Part shown: in pieces, positions 44,459 through 53,941 of the stretch | Numbering within the stretch: the stretch's first letter is position 1 | Layout of the letters: each line of letters opens with the position of its first letter | Assembly (NCBI RefSeq): GCF_000373585.1 | Contig: NZ_KB891853.1 | Location: 98,812 to 162,811, forward strand | DNA length: 64,000 nucleotides | Direction of reading: 5' to 3' | Origin: Streptomyces sp. MspMP-M5 | GTDB lineage: Bacteria; Actinomycetota; Actinomycetes; Streptomycetales; Streptomycetaceae | The notes under the pieces: model-generated | Database searches by the model: none | What the model was told of the DNA's origin: nothing | What the model saw: the letters and a program-made list of their open reading frames with translations, nothing else | Made by a program: the position numbers and the translations under genes

Positions 44459-44539
44459 GTGTTGACGGGGTCGGCGGAGGGGACACGTCGCCGGCCGCCA
44501 CCCGTGCCCACGGCCCCGCGAAGAGGAGGCACAACCGAC

Positions 44540-46819
44540 ATGACCACCGCGATCGACGGGCCTGTCGTCGAGCTGGAGATCGGCGGGATGACCTGCGCCT
44601 CGTGCGCCGCCCGCGTCGAGAAGAAGCTCAACCGCATGGAGGGGGTCACCGCCACCGTCAACTACGCCACCGAGCGGGCGCAGGTGACGCTCGCGGAGGG
44701 CAGCGGCGTGGCCACCGCCGACCTGATCGCCACGGTGGAGAAGACCGGCTACACCGCCGCGGCGCCCCGGCCGCCCGCCCCGGAACCCGCCGACGCCGAC
44801 GCCACCGGGGCCGGCCACGGGCCGGAGGCGGCGGACGCGCCGCTCGCCGCCCTGCGGCAGCGGCTGCTGGTCTCCCTGGCGCTCTCCGTCCCCGTGGTCC
44901 TGATGGCGATGGTGCCGGTGCTCCAGTTCACCAACTGGCAGTGGCTGTCCCTTACTTTGACCGCCCCGGTGGTGGCCTACGGGGCCTGGCCGTTCCACCG
45001 GGCCGCCTGGACGAATCTGCGGCACGGTGCGGCCACCATGGACACCCTGATCTCGCTGGGCACCCTGGCCGCCTTCGGCTGGTCGCTGTGGGCGCTGTTC
45101 TTCGGGACGGCCGGGATGCCCGGCATGACCCACCCGTTCGAGCTGACCATCGCCCGGACCGACGGCGCCGGCAACATCTACCTGGAGGCCGCCGCCGGCG
45201 TCACCACCTTCATCCTGGCCGGCCGGTACTTCGAGGCCCGCGCCAAGCGGAAGGCCGGCGCCGCCCTGCGCGCCCTGCTGGAGCTGGGCGCCAAGGACGT
45301 GGCGGTGCTCCGCGGCGGGACGGAGGTCCGCATCCCGGTCGACGGGCTGCGGGTGGGCGACCGCTTCGTCGTCCGGCCCGGCGAGAAGATCGCCACCGAC
45401 GGCCGGGTGGCGGAGGGCTCGTCCGCCGTGGACGCCTCGATGCTGACCGGCGAGTCCGTGCCCGTGGAGGTCGCCGCCGGCGACACCGTCACCGGCGCCA
45501 CCGTCAACGCCGGCGGCCGGCTGGTCGTGGAGGCGACCCGGATCGGCGCGGACACCCAACTGGCCCGGATGGCCAGGCTGGTGGAGGACGCGCAGAACGG
45601 CAAGGCGGCCGCGCAGCGGCTCGCCGACCGGATCTCCGCGGTCTTCGTCCCCGTCGTCATCGTGCTGGCCCTGGCCACCCTCGGCCTCTGGCTGGGCACC
45701 GGCCACGGCGCGGTCGCCGCGTTCACCGCCGCGGTCGCGGTGCTGATCATCGCCTGCCCGTGCGCCCTGGGACTGGCCACGCCCACCGCGCTGATGGTCG
45801 GCACCGGCCGCGGCGCCCAGCTCGGCATCCTGCTCAAGGGCCCCGAGGTGCTGGAGACCACCCGCACCGTCGACACCGTCGTCCTGGACAAGACCGGCAC
45901 CGTCACCACGGGCGCGATGACGCTCACCGGCGTCCACCTCGCCGACGGGGTGGACCGGGCGCGGGCGCTGCGCCTGGCCGGTGCGCTGGAGCACTCCTCG
46001 GAGCACCCCGTCGCCCGCGCCGTCGCCACCGCCGCCCAGGAGGCCGAGCCGGCCGGCGCCCTGCCGGTCCCCGAGGACTTCGCCAACATCCCCGGCCTGG
46101 GTGTGCGCGGCTCCGTCGAGGGGCACGCCGTCCTCGTCGGCCGGGAGCGGCTGCTCACCGACCGCGGCCAGCCGCTGCCGCCGGCCCTGGCCGCCGCCAG
46201 GGACGCGGCCGAGCGGGCCGGGCACACCGCGGTCGCGGTCGGCTGGGACGGCGCGGCCCGCGCGGTGCTGGTGGTCTCCGACGCGGTCAAGCCGACCAGC
46301 GCCGAGGCGGTCCGCCGGCTGCGCGCGCTGGGCCTGACCCCGGTCCTGCTGACCGGCGACAACAGGGCCGTCGCCGAGTCGGTCGCCGCGGAGGTCGGCA
46401 TCGACGAGGTGATCGCCGAGGTGCTGCCGGAGGACAAGGTGGCCGTCGTCGCGCGCCTCCAGGCCGAGGGCCGCGCGGTCGCCATGGTCGGCGACGGCGT
46501 CAACGACGCGGCCGCGCTGGCACGGGCCGACCTGGGCCTGGCGATGGGCACCGGCACGGACGCCGCCATCGAGGCCGGCGACCTCACCCTCGTCCGCGGC
46601 GACCTGCGCGCGGCGGCGGACGCCATCCGGCTCGCCCGGGCCACCCTCGGCACCATCCGCGCCAACCTCTTCTGGGCGTTCGGCTACAACGTCGCCGCGC
46701 TGCCGCTGGCCGCCGCGGGCCTGCTCAACCCGATGATCGCGGGCGCCGCGATGGCCTTCTCCTCGGTCTTCGTGGTGGGCAACAGCCTCCGCCTGCGCCG
46801 CTTCCGCGCCCTGTCCTGA
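44540..46819 (+). CDS. copA: copper-exporting P1B-type ATPase
   Basis: This 759-residue Cu(I) ATPase has an N-terminal heavy-metal-associated domain ([17 protein letters not shown]), a linker and eight predicted membrane helices. Other landmarks are [17 protein letters not shown], the phosphatase motif LTGES, the transmembrane metal-binding CPC ([15 protein letters not shown]), the phosphorylation site DKTGTVT, the SEHPVA nucleotide-binding motif and the hinge [10 protein letters not shown]. The final helix has [16 protein letters not shown] (YN) and [16 protein letters not shown] (MxxSS), the Cu(I)-specific ligands. AAGAGGAGG lies before ATG 44540. A CsoR-like operator sits in its leader. 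Confidence 0.95.
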   Translation: MTTAIDGPVVELEIGGMTCASCAARVEKKLNRMEGVTATVNYATERAQVTLAEGSGVATADLIATVEKTGYTAAAPRPPAPEPADADATGAGHGPEAADAPLAALRQRLLVSLALSVPVVLMAMVPVLQFTNWQWLSLTLTAPVVAYGAWPFHRAAWTNLRHGAATMDTLISLGTLAAFGWSLWALFFGTAGMPGMTHPFELTIARTDGAGNIYLEAAAGVTTFILAGRYFEARAKRKAGAALRALLELGAKDVAVLRGGTEVRIPVDGLRVGDRFVVRPGEKIATDGRVAEGSSAVDASMLTGESVPVEVAAGDTVTGATVNAGGRLVVEATRIGADTQLARMARLVEDAQNGKAAAQRLADRISAVFVPVVIVLALATLGLWLGTGHGAVAAFTAAVAVLIIACPCALGLATPTALMVGTGRGAQLGILLKGPEVLETTRTVDTVVLDKTGTVTTGAMTLTGVHLADGVDRARALRLAGALEHSSEHPVARAVATAAQEAEPAGALPVPEDFANIPGLGVRGSVEGHAVLVGRERLLTDRGQPLPPALAAARDAAERAGHTAVAVGWDGAARAVLVVSDAVKPTSAEAVRRLRALGLTPVLLTGDNRAVAESVAAEVGIDEVIAEVLPEDKVAVVARLQAEGRAVAMVGDGVNDAAALARADLGLAMGTGTDAAIEAGDLTLVRGDLRAAADAIRLARATLGTIRANLFWAFGYNVAALPLAAAGLLNPMIAGAAMAFSSVFVVGNSLRLRRFRALS

Positions 46820-46826
46820 GCACCCG

Positions 46827-46883
46827 CCGTCCCGCATCGGCTCCGGCCGCGCCCCGTGCGTCGTCGGGCCCGGTGCGGGACGG
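46827..46883 (+). terminator. copA terminator candidate
   Basis: A perfect 10-bp stem (CCGTCCCGCA/TGCGGGACGG) begins seven bases after the copA stop and spans a GC-rich loop. Confidence 0.5.
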
Positions 46884-47003
46884 TCACGCGTCGGAAGCCT
46901 CCAGTTCTCGGCGCCGAACGTTGGCGGTTCGCACACCCGTCCGCCGCCGCCGACCGGCGAGACTGTCCGGGTACCGCCCGCTCCACGTACCCCAGAGGAC
47001 CTC

Positions 47004-47942
47004 ATGACCGGGTCGCGCATCCTGGCCCTCGGCCATTACCAGCCCTCCCGTGTGCTCACCAACGACGACCTCGCCCGGATCGTCGACACCGACGACGCCT
47101 GGATCCGCAGCCGCGTCGGCATCCGCACCCGCCATGTCGCGGCCCCGGACGAGACGGTGGACGCGATGGCGGCCGCCGCCGCGGAGAAGGCGCTGGCCAA
47201 CGCCGGCCTGGCGGCCGGGGACATCGACCTGGTGCTGGTCGCCACCTGCACCGCCACCGACCGCAGCCCCAACACCGCGGCCCGGGTCGCCGCCCGTCTG
47301 GACATGGCCGCCCCGGCCACGATGGACCTCAACGTCGTCTGCGCCGGCTTCACCCACGCGCTGGCCACCGCCGACCACGCCATCCGGGCCGGCTCGGCGA
47401 CGAACGCCCTGGTCATCGGCGCGGAGAAGTTCACCGACGTGGTCGACTGGACGGACCGCTCCACCTGCGTCCTGGTCGGGGACGGCGCCGCCGCCGCGGT
47501 GGTCACCGCCTCCGCCGAGCCCGGGATCAGCCCGGTCCTGTGGGGCTCGGTCCCCCAGATGGGCAACGCGGTCCGCATCGAGGGCAACCCGGCCCGCTTC
47601 TCCCAGGAGGGCCAGACCGTCTACCGCTGGGCCACCACGCAGCTCCCGGCCATCGCCCGCCAGGTCTGCGAGCGGGCCGGGCTGCGTCCCGAGGAGCTGG
47701 CCGGCGTCGTCCTGCACCAGGCCAACCTGCGGATCATCGAGCCGGTCGCGGAGCGCCTCGGCGCGGTCAACGCCGTGGTCGCCCGCGATGTCGTCGACTC
47801 CGGCAACACCTCGGCCGCCTCGGTCCCGCTCGCCCTCGCCAAGCTCGTCGCCCGCCGCGAGGTGCCGCCCGGCGCGCCGGTGCTGCTCTTCGCCTTCGGC
47901 GGCAACCTCTCCTACGCCGGCCAGGTCGTCCGCTGCCCCTGA
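47004..47942 (+). CDS. stand-alone beta-ketoacyl-ACP synthase III-like protein (FabH family)
   Basis: This is a 312-residue thiolase-fold condensing enzyme. The Cys-His-Asn triad is complete: Cys in LNVVCAGFTHAL (residue ~114), His in VVLHQANLRIIEP (~238) and Asn in VDSGNTSAASVPLAL (~268). This matches FabH, which starts fatty acid synthesis from acyl-CoA and malonyl-ACP. No other fatty acid gene is nearby, so it may instead be a FabH paralogue for a starter unit or acyl transfer. It is monocistronic between copA and a VOC protein. Confidence 0.88.
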   Translation: MTGSRILALGHYQPSRVLTNDDLARIVDTDDAWIRSRVGIRTRHVAAPDETVDAMAAAAAEKALANAGLAAGDIDLVLVATCTATDRSPNTAARVAARLDMAAPATMDLNVVCAGFTHALATADHAIRAGSATNALVIGAEKFTDVVDWTDRSTCVLVGDGAAAAVVTASAEPGISPVLWGSVPQMGNAVRIEGNPARFSQEGQTVYRWATTQLPAIARQVCERAGLRPEELAGVVLHQANLRIIEPVAERLGAVNAVVARDVVDSGNTSAASVPLALAKLVARREVPPGAPVLLFAFGGNLSYAGQVVRCP

Positions 47943-48021
47943 CGGGCCCGGCGGCGGCCCGGCCCGGCGGCGTCCGATTCGTTCAAGACGGCCGCCGCCG
48001 GCCGCTCCTAGGCTCGCCGCC

Positions 48022-48426
48022 ATGAACACCGCACCCATACCCCGCCTCGACGCGATCGCCCTGGTCGTGGCCGACCTGGCCGCCTCCCTTGCCTTCTACC
48101 GGCGGCTGGGCGTCGCCGTCCCCGACGTCGCCGGCACCGCCCCGCACGCCGAGGCGCGGCTCCCCGGCGGCCTCCGCCTGATGTGGGACACCCACGAGAC
48201 CGCCCGCTCCCTCGACCCCGCCTGGACGCCGCCCCCGCCCGGTACGCACACCGGTCTTGCCTTCGCCTGTACGGACGCCGCCCACGTCGACGCCGTGTAC
48301 GCGGACCTCACCGCCGCCGGCCATACGGGGCAGCGGGCGCCCTGGGACGCCGACTGGGGCCAGCGCTACGCCGTCGTGCAGGACCCCGACGGGCGCGGCG
48401 TCGACCTCTTCGCCCCGCTGACCTGA
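48022..48426 (+). CDS. VOC/glyoxalase-family protein
   Basis: This 134-residue protein contains one vicinal-oxygen-chelate domain: LDAIALVVADLAASLAFYRRLGV at the N-terminus and RYAVVQDPDGRGVDLFAPL at the C-terminus, with GTHTGLAFACTDAAHVDAVYADL between. A likely metal-ligand His is in the second strand and Asp in place of the usual Glu at the end, so it may be a binding protein rather than an enzyme. Start ATG 48022. Typical of small antibiotic- or metabolite-resistance proteins of Streptomyces, but no substrate can be assigned. Confidence 0.85.
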   Translation: MNTAPIPRLDAIALVVADLAASLAFYRRLGVAVPDVAGTAPHAEARLPGGLRLMWDTHETARSLDPAWTPPPPGTHTGLAFACTDAAHVDAVYADLTAAGHTGQRAPWDADWGQRYAVVQDPDGRGVDLFAPLT

Positions 48427-48430
48427 CCGT

Positions 48431-48474
48431 CCGGGCCGTCCCCGTCCCGTTCGGCCGGAGCGGGGACGGCCCGG
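48431..48474. terminator. bidirectional terminator after the VOC gene
   Basis: A perfect 14-bp stem (CCGGGCCGTCCCCG/CGGGGACGGCCCGG) lies between convergent genes. Confidence 0.75.
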
Positions 48475-48481
48475 CCGCCGG

Positions 48482-48715
48482 TCACTCGGTGTCCTGCGGG
48501 TGCTCCTCCAGGTACATCACGCCGCAGGTGCGACAGAACGGCTGGGCCTGGGCCGTCCCCCACGCGCCGGCCGACTGGGTGGCGGCCGCCGGGGCCAGCG
48601 GCTGGCCGCACATCGCGACGGTCGAGCCCACCCGGGTCATGTGCCACTTCCTGACCGGGGTGTCCTCGTGCGGCAGCACGCCCTCCGCATACTCAGCGCG
48701 CATCTCATGCTCCAT
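48482..48715 (-). CDS. small zinc-ribbon-like protein
   Basis: This 77-residue protein is of a type common in Streptomyces. It has KWHMTRVGSTVAMCGQPL and AQPFCRTCGVMYLEEHPQD, giving His and Cys residues (H-x11-C and C-x2-C) that probably bind zinc. An acidic start (MEHEMRAEYAEG) follows ATG 48715, which has GGAGGTG upstream; the further upstream ATG at 48778 adds a Gly/Ala-rich segment unlike the family. Function unknown. Confidence 0.72.
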   Translation of the reverse strand: MEHEMRAEYAEGVLPHEDTPVRKWHMTRVGSTVAMCGQPLAPAAATQSAGAWGTAQAQPFCRTCGVMYLEEHPQDTE

Positions 48716-48824
48716 GGCAGGTGCACCTCCTACCGCCCACCATGCGCCGCCGCTCCCCGGCCCACAACGCCAGCCCACCCGGCCGGAGCCCCCGCGCCCC
48801 GGCGCCGGCCCATCGTGGCAGCGC

Positions 48825-49751
48825 CTAGAACACCGACCATCCGGTGAGCGTCGTGAAGTGGTCCAGTGCCGCCATCCCGGCCACGGAGTTCCCCCGGGCG
48901 TCCAGCCCCGGGCTCCACACGCACAGCGTGCAGCGGCCCGGCACGACGGCCACGATGCCGCCGCCCACGCCGCTCTTCGCCGGCAGGCCCACCCGGTAGG
49001 CGAACTCGCCGGCCGCGTCGTACGTGCCGCAGGTCAGCATCACGGCGTTGATCCGCTTGGCCTCGCGCGCCTCCAGCAGCCGGCTCCCGTCGGCCCGCAG
49101 CCCGTGCCGGGCCAGGAAGCCGCCGGCCACCGCCAGGTCCCGGCAGGACATCTCGATCGAGCACTGCCAGAAGTAGTGCTCGATGACGCTCGGCACGGGG
49201 TTCTCCAGATTGCCGAACGACGCCATGAAGTGCGCCAGCGCCGCGTTGCGGTCCCCGTGGTCGGCCTCCGAACCAGCCACCGCCTGGTCGAACGCCAGCT
49301 CCGGGTTGCCGCTCTCGGCCTGGAGGAACTCCAGCATCGAGGTGCTGGCGTCGCCGGTCATGGTCAGCAGCCGGTCCGTCACCACCAGCGCGCCGGCGTT
49401 GATGAAAGGATTCCGCGGAATGCCGTTCTCCCACTCCAGCTGCACCAGGGAGTTGAACGCCGTCCCCGAGGGCTCGCGCCCGACCCGCTGCCAGATGTCG
49501 TCGTCCCCGTGGGACCCGGCCATCACCAGCGCCAGCGAGAACGCCTTGGAGATCGACTGGACCGAGAACGGGACCTCCCAGTCGCCGGTCCCGTACACCT
49601 CGCCGTTGATGTCCGCCACGGCGATCCCGAAGCGGTCGGGGGGCACTTCCGCCAGCGCGGGAATGTAGTCGGCGACGTGCCCGCGCCCCACGAACGGCCT
49701 CGCATAGGCCGCTACCTCCTCGAGAACGGCCTGGTAGTCCATACGGGACAC
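48825..49751 (-). CDS. glsA: glutaminase A
   Basis: This 308-residue enzyme hydrolyses glutamine to glutamate and ammonia. Conserved segments are GDWEVPFSVQSISKAFSLALVMAG with the catalytic Ser-x-x-Lys (SISK), the RVGREPSGTAFNSLVQLE strand, GIPRNPFINAGALV, and GGFLARHGLRADGSRL followed by MLTCGTYDAAGEFAYRVGLPAKSGVGGGIVAVVPG. The frame opens with GTG 49751, two bases after the AraC-like stop; ATG 49742 is an equally plausible start, and neither has a clear ribosome-binding site, consistent with coupled translation. Confidence 0.92.
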   Translation of the reverse strand: MSRMDYQAVLEEVAAYARPFVGRGHVADYIPALAEVPPDRFGIAVADINGEVYGTGDWEVPFSVQSISKAFSLALVMAGSHGDDDIWQRVGREPSGTAFNSLVQLEWENGIPRNPFINAGALVVTDRLLTMTGDASTSMLEFLQAESGNPELAFDQAVAGSEADHGDRNAALAHFMASFGNLENPVPSVIEHYFWQCSIEMSCRDLAVAGGFLARHGLRADGSRLLEAREAKRINAVMLTCGTYDAAGEFAYRVGLPAKSGVGGGIVAVVPGRCTLCVWSPGLDARGNSVAGMAALDHFTTLTGWSVF

Positions 49752-49752
49752 G

Positions 49753-50535
49753 CTAACCCGGCCCGAGGAGCGCCCCCATCGGAGCCCCCGCGAGCGACTT
49801 CACCTCGCGTGCCAGATGGGCCTGGTCCGCGTAGCCGGCGCGCGCCGCGACCTCGGCGTAGGGGACGCCGGCGCGGGCCAGCTCCAGCGCCCGCACCAGC
49901 CGCAGCACCCGGCCCAGCGTCTTGGGCCCGTATCCGAAGACCGCCAAGCTGTGGCGGTGCAGCCGCCGTTCGCCCATCCCGGCCAGCCGGGCCACCTCCG
50001 CCACCGGCCGGCCGTGCCCGAGCCCGGACACGATCGCCGCGGTCCGCCCGTCCCGGCCGGGCAGCTCGCCCCGGGCCGCGGCCCCGGGGGCCCACCGTCC
50101 GGCCGCCCGCAGCGCGTCCCGCGCGGCCTCCTCCAGCACCGCCCCGGGGGCGCCGGCCGCCGCCCGCTCCGCCAGTTCCCGGGCCCGCCGGGCGCCCCAC
50201 AGGTCCTCCAACGGCACCCGCCGGTCCCGCAGTTCGTGGGCCGGCACCCCGAAGACCGCCGGTCCCTGGCCGGGCGCGAACCGCAGCCCCACCCAGCGCG
50301 TCCCGCCCGGCACCGCGCCGCCGGGCGCCTGCGGCCCGGTGTCCGGCCCGGCCACCAGCAGCCGCCCCGCGCCCCAGATCAGGTCGGTGCAGCCATCGGG
50401 CAGCACCGGCCCCGCGCCGGGCACCGTGGTGGTGCGCCACAGCACCGCCCCCGGCACCCGCGAGGCCCGCTCCCCGTACGGTCCCGGAGCGGCCCGGCCG
50501 CCGTCCGCCCCGGCTGCGCCAACCGGCTCACCCAT
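49753..50535 (-). CDS. AraC family transcriptional regulator
   Basis: This 260-residue protein has an N-terminal sensor-like domain (VLWRTTTVPGAGPVLPDGCTDLIWGAGRLLVAGPDTGP, of the DUF6597 type) and a C-terminal AraC double HTH (EVARLAGMGERRLHRHSLAVFGYGPKTLGRVLRLVRALELARAG ... YADQAHLAREVKSLAG). Start ATG 50535 has GAGGAG upstream. It runs directly into the glutaminase gene, so it may regulate it or simply share the transcript. Confidence 0.88.
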   Translation of the reverse strand: MGEPVGAAGADGGRAAPGPYGERASRVPGAVLWRTTTVPGAGPVLPDGCTDLIWGAGRLLVAGPDTGPQAPGGAVPGGTRWVGLRFAPGQGPAVFGVPAHELRDRRVPLEDLWGARRARELAERAAAGAPGAVLEEAARDALRAAGRWAPGAAARGELPGRDGRTAAIVSGLGHGRPVAEVARLAGMGERRLHRHSLAVFGYGPKTLGRVLRLVRALELARAGVPYAEVAARAGYADQAHLAREVKSLAGAPMGALLGPG

Positions 50536-50656
50536 GTCGCGCTCCTCGCCCACATCCCCCAGCCTGGCACGGGAACCCCACGGCCGTCCCCGCCGTTGAT
50601 CCCATACGCAACCGACACCGACCGGGCCCACCGGCCCGTACGCCAGGGAGGCAGCA

Positions 50657-50890
50657 ATGTCAGGGTTTCTCGACCGCGCCAAGGAGCAGGCGAAGCAGGG
50701 TCTGGCCCAAGGCAAGCAGAAGGTCGACGAGTTGCAGCAGCAGCGCGCGGGCAACGACCTGCTGAGGAAGCTCGGCGCGGCCTACTACGCCGAGCGCCGC
50801 GGCAGCGGCACCCCCGAGGCCACGCAGAGCGCCCTCACCGCCCTCGAAGCCCACATCAGCACCCACGGCGACGGCTTCCTCCACGGCTGA
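50657..50890 (+). CDS. small conserved helical protein
   Basis: This 77-residue protein (MSGFLDRAKEQAKQGLAQGKQKVDELQQQR) has a strongly amphipathic Lys/Gln/Glu-rich first half, then NDLLRKLGAAYYAERRGSGTPEAT and an Ala-rich helix. A GGGAGG precedes ATG 50657. Such short proteins recur in actinomycetes without a known function; a coiled-coil or membrane-surface role is plausible. Divergent from araC. Confidence 0.75.
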   Translation: MSGFLDRAKEQAKQGLAQGKQKVDELQQQRAGNDLLRKLGAAYYAERRGSGTPEATQSALTALEAHISTHGDGFLHG

Positions 50891-50958
50891 CGGCCCGCCC
50901 GGCCCACGCACCCCCGTCCCCGCCCCCTCCCCTCCCCTCCGCTCCCCTCCCGCGCCCT

Positions 50959-51864
50959 GTGACCCACCCCGATCCCCGGATACTCCGCCCCCGTCTCCCC
51001 TCCCCCCTCCAGGAGGTCGACGACCCGCCCTTCGCCCGCCGCGGCGTCCGCCTGCTGCTCAAGCGGGACGACCTCATCCACCCCGCCCTCCCGGGGAACA
51101 AGTGGCGCAAGCTGGCGCCCAATCTGCGGGCCGCGGCCGAGGCGGGCGACCGCGCGCTGCTCACCTTCGGCGGCGCCTACTCCAACCACCTGCGCGCCAC
51201 GGCCGCCGCCGGCCGGCTGCTCGGCCTCGCCACCGTCGGGGTGGTCCGCGGCGACGAGCTGGCCGGCGCCCCGCTCAACTGGTCGCTGGCCCGCTGCGCC
51301 GCCGACGGGATGCGGCTGCACTTCGTCGACCGCGCCACCTACCGCCGCAAGACGGACCCGGACGTCCTGGCCGCCCTCCGCGACCACTTCGGCGCCTTCC
51401 GGCTCATACCGGAGGGCGGCAGCAACGCCCTGGCCGCGCAGGGCTGCACGGAGCTGGGCCACGAGCTGCGCGGGCACGCGGACACCATCGGGGTGGCCTG
51501 CGGCACCGGTGGCACCCTGGCCGGGCTCGCCGCCGGCCTCGGCCCCGGTCAGCGGGCGCTGGGCGTCCCCGTCCTCAAGGGCGGCAGCCCGCACTTCCTC
51601 CACGAGACGGTCGCCGACCTCCAGCGGGCGGCCTTCGGCGGCGTCCGCGGCGACTGGTCGCTGGCGGCGGACTTCCACTGCGGCGGCTACGCCCGCCGCA
51701 CCCCCGAACTCGACGCGTTCGCCGACGCCTTCGAGCAGCGGCACGGCCTGCCCGTCGAGCGGGTCTACGTCGCCAAGCTACTGCTCGCCCTGACCACCCT
51801 GGCCGAGCGGGGCGCCTTCCCGTCCGGCAGCACCGTCGCCGCCGTCGTCACCGGCTCCCCGTAG
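50959..51864 (+). CDS. PLP-dependent ACC deaminase/D-cysteine desulfhydrase family protein
   Basis: This 301-residue pyridoxal-phosphate enzyme is of the tryptophan synthase beta-like superfamily. LLLKRDDLIHPALPGNKWRKLAPNL (residues ~30-54) carries the Schiff-base Lys (NKWRK). LLTFGGAYSNHLRATAAAGRLLGL is the GGAYSNH signature of ACC deaminase/D-cysteine desulfhydrase. IPEGGSNALAAQGCTELG and VACGTGGTLAGLAAGL form the phosphate-binding loop. I started it at GTG 50959, which lacks a strong ribosome-binding site; the much longer open frame upstream is antisense to araC and not coding. Substrate specificity cannot be settled from sequence. Confidence 0.85.
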   Translation: MTHPDPRILRPRLPSPLQEVDDPPFARRGVRLLLKRDDLIHPALPGNKWRKLAPNLRAAAEAGDRALLTFGGAYSNHLRATAAAGRLLGLATVGVVRGDELAGAPLNWSLARCAADGMRLHFVDRATYRRKTDPDVLAALRDHFGAFRLIPEGGSNALAAQGCTELGHELRGHADTIGVACGTGGTLAGLAAGLGPGQRALGVPVLKGGSPHFLHETVADLQRAAFGGVRGDWSLAADFHCGGYARRTPELDAFADAFEQRHGLPVERVYVAKLLLALTTLAERGAFPSGSTVAAVVTGSP

Positions 51865-51879
51865 GGCGTGTCCGACGGG

Positions 51880-53481
51880 TCACGACGGGCCCTCCCGGTA
51901 GGCGGCCGCCTCCTCCAGGTCCAGCCGCCGCAGCAGCGTCCGCATCATCTCGTCGTCGATCCGCCGGGCGTCCCGCAGCTCGACGAAGACCCGCCGCTCG
52001 GCGTCGATCATCTCCCGGGCCAGCCGCCGGTAGGTGTCGTCGGCGGACTCCCCGGTCACCTCGTTGGCCGCCCCCAGCCGCTCCCAGACCGCGTTGCGGC
52101 GCCGCTCCAGGACGCTGCGCAGCCGGTCGGCGAGCGGCCCCGGGAGGGCGTTGCGCTCGTCCTGGAGCAGGGCGTCGAGCCGGGCCTCGGCGGCCCGCGA
52201 CGCCTCGTTCTGCGCCTGTGCCTCGGCCAGCGTCTCGGCCTGGGCGTCCGGGGCGGGCAGCCGCAGCGCCCGGATCAGCGGCGGCAGCGTCAGCCCCTGG
52301 ACGACCAGGGTGCCGATGACGGTGGTGAAGGTCAGGAAGAGCACCAGGGTGCGGGCCGGGAAGGGGCCGCCGTCGTGCACCGTCGCCGGGACGGAGAAGG
52401 CGATGGCCAGCGAGACCACCCCGCGCATCCCGGCCCAGCCGACGACGACCGGCGCCTTCCAGGTGGTGTCCGGTTCGCGGGTCCGGATCCGGGCCGACAG
52501 CAGCCGCGGCAGGTACGTCGCGGGGAAGACCCACGCATAGCGCGCCAGCACCACGACGCCGAACACCACCGCCGCGTACCCGAGGGCCTGGGCCGTGCTG
52601 AACTCCCCCAGGCCGCGCAGCACGACCGGCAGTTGGAGCCCGATGAGTGCGAACACCGCGGACTCCAGCACGAAGGAGACCATCTTCCACACGGCCTCCT
52701 CCTGGAGCCGGGTCTCGAAGTCGACCTGCCAGGAGCGGTGCCCCAGGTAGAGGCCGACGACCACGACGGCGAGCACCCCGGAGGCCCCGACCTGCTCGGC
52801 GGCGGCGTACGCGGTGAACGGGATGAGCAGCGAGAGGGTGTTCTCCAGGAGCGCCGACTCGCGCAGCCGGCGGCGGAGCCAGTGCAGCGGCACCATCAGC
52901 ACCAGGCCGACCCCGACGCCGCCGAGGGACGCCACGGCGAACTCCTTCAGCCCCTCGCCCCAGGTGGCGCCGGTGCCCAGCGCGGCGGCCAGCGCCACCT
53001 TGTACGCGGTGATCGCGGTGGCGTCGTTGACCAGCGACTCGCCCTGGAGGATCGTCGTGATCCGGTGCGGCAGGCCCAGCCTGCGGGCGATCGCGGTGGC
53101 CGCGACGGCGTCCGGCGGCGCGACGACGGCCCCCAGCACGAGTGCGGCGGTCAGCGGCAGGCCCGGCACGACGAGGTAGGCCGCGTATCCCACGGCGAGC
53201 GTCGCGAACAGCACATAGCCCACGGAGAGCAGCCCCACCGGCCGCAGATTGGCCCGCAGGTCCAGGTAGGAGGCTTCCAGGGCGGCGGTGTGCAGCAGCG
53301 GGGGCAGCAGCAGCGGCAGCACGATGTGCGGGTTGAGGGTGTAGTCCGGGATACCGGGGAGATACGAGGCGCCGAGCCCCGCGGCGACCAGCAGCAGCGG
53401 CGCCGGCACCGGAGTGCGCCGCGCCAGCCCGGCGACCCCCGCACTGCCCGCGACCAGCAGCAACAGCGGCATCACATTCAC
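51880..53481 (-). CDS. CPA1 family Na+/H+ antiporter
   Basis: This 533-residue membrane protein has twelve predicted helices. VLPLLLPPLLHTAALEASYLDLRANLRPV and GAVVAPPDAVAATAIARRLGLPHRITTILQGESLVNDATAITAYKVALAAALG are signatures of bacterial Na+/H+ exchangers; the PPD and ND residues lie in the transport core. A cytoplasmic helical C-tail (residues ~410-533; LAEAQAQNEASRAAEARLDALLQDERNAL) is typical. I used GTG 53481 (VNVMPLLLLVAG); alternative starts at 53475 or 53472 differ by two or three residues. It is divergent from the UBP zinc-finger gene. Confidence 0.92.
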   Translation of the reverse strand: MNVMPLLLLVAGSAGVAGLARRTPVPAPLLLVAAGLGASYLPGIPDYTLNPHIVLPLLLPPLLHTAALEASYLDLRANLRPVGLLSVGYVLFATLAVGYAAYLVVPGLPLTAALVLGAVVAPPDAVAATAIARRLGLPHRITTILQGESLVNDATAITAYKVALAAALGTGATWGEGLKEFAVASLGGVGVGLVLMVPLHWLRRRLRESALLENTLSLLIPFTAYAAAEQVGASGVLAVVVVGLYLGHRSWQVDFETRLQEEAVWKMVSFVLESAVFALIGLQLPVVLRGLGEFSTAQALGYAAVVFGVVVLARYAWVFPATYLPRLLSARIRTREPDTTWKAPVVVGWAGMRGVVSLAIAFSVPATVHDGGPFPARTLVLFLTFTTVIGTLVVQGLTLPPLIRALRLPAPDAQAETLAEAQAQNEASRAAEARLDALLQDERNALPGPLADRLRSVLERRRNAVWERLGAANEVTGESADDTYRRLAREMIDAERRVFVELRDARRIDDEMMRTLLRRLDLEEAAAYREGPS

Positions 53482-53615
53482 GCCCGCACCGTCCCCAACG
53501 TCCCCCGCCGGCCGTCCCGGCGATCTAACCTGGCCATCATGAGCGAGTGCAGCGAGCGAGTCATGGAAGGGTGCCCGCCTCGCACATGCGCGGCCGGGCG
53601 GATCGGGGTCCCGGC

Positions 53616-53876
53616 ATGAACGAGTGCACGCACGTACCGGAGCTCCCGCACGGCGAGCCGGCCCCGCTGAGCGAGACGTGCCTGGAGTGCCTGGCCGCCG
53701 GCAGCCACCCGGTGCAGCTGCGGCTCTGCCTGGTGTGCGGGCACGTCGGCTGCTGCGACTCCTCGCCGTACCGGCACGCCACCGGGCACTACGAGGAGAC
53801 CGGCCATCCCGTGATGCGGTCATTCGAACCAGGCGCCTCCTGGCGCTGGTGCTTCGTCGACGAGGCACTGGTCTGA
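53616..53876 (+). CDS. UBP-type zinc finger protein
   Basis: This 86-residue protein is made of one ZnF-UBP domain: MNECTHVPELPHGEPAP, then CLECLAAGSHPVQLRLCLVCGHVGCCDSSPYRHATGHYEETGHPVMRSFEPGASWRWCFVDEALV. Cys and His ligands for two to three zinc ions are all present (C-x2-C, C-x2-C-x4-C, H-x3-H, H). Such domains bind ubiquitin C-termini in eukaryotes; the actinobacterial ones are widespread and of unknown role. Divergent from the antiporter. Confidence 0.88.
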   Translation: MNECTHVPELPHGEPAPLSETCLECLAAGSHPVQLRLCLVCGHVGCCDSSPYRHATGHYEETGHPVMRSFEPGASWRWCFVDEALV

Positions 53877-53941
53877 ACCGGCCCCACGGGATGCGACGGA
53901 CCCCCACGGAGCGCTTCGGTGCGCCCGTCTAGCCTTGCGGC

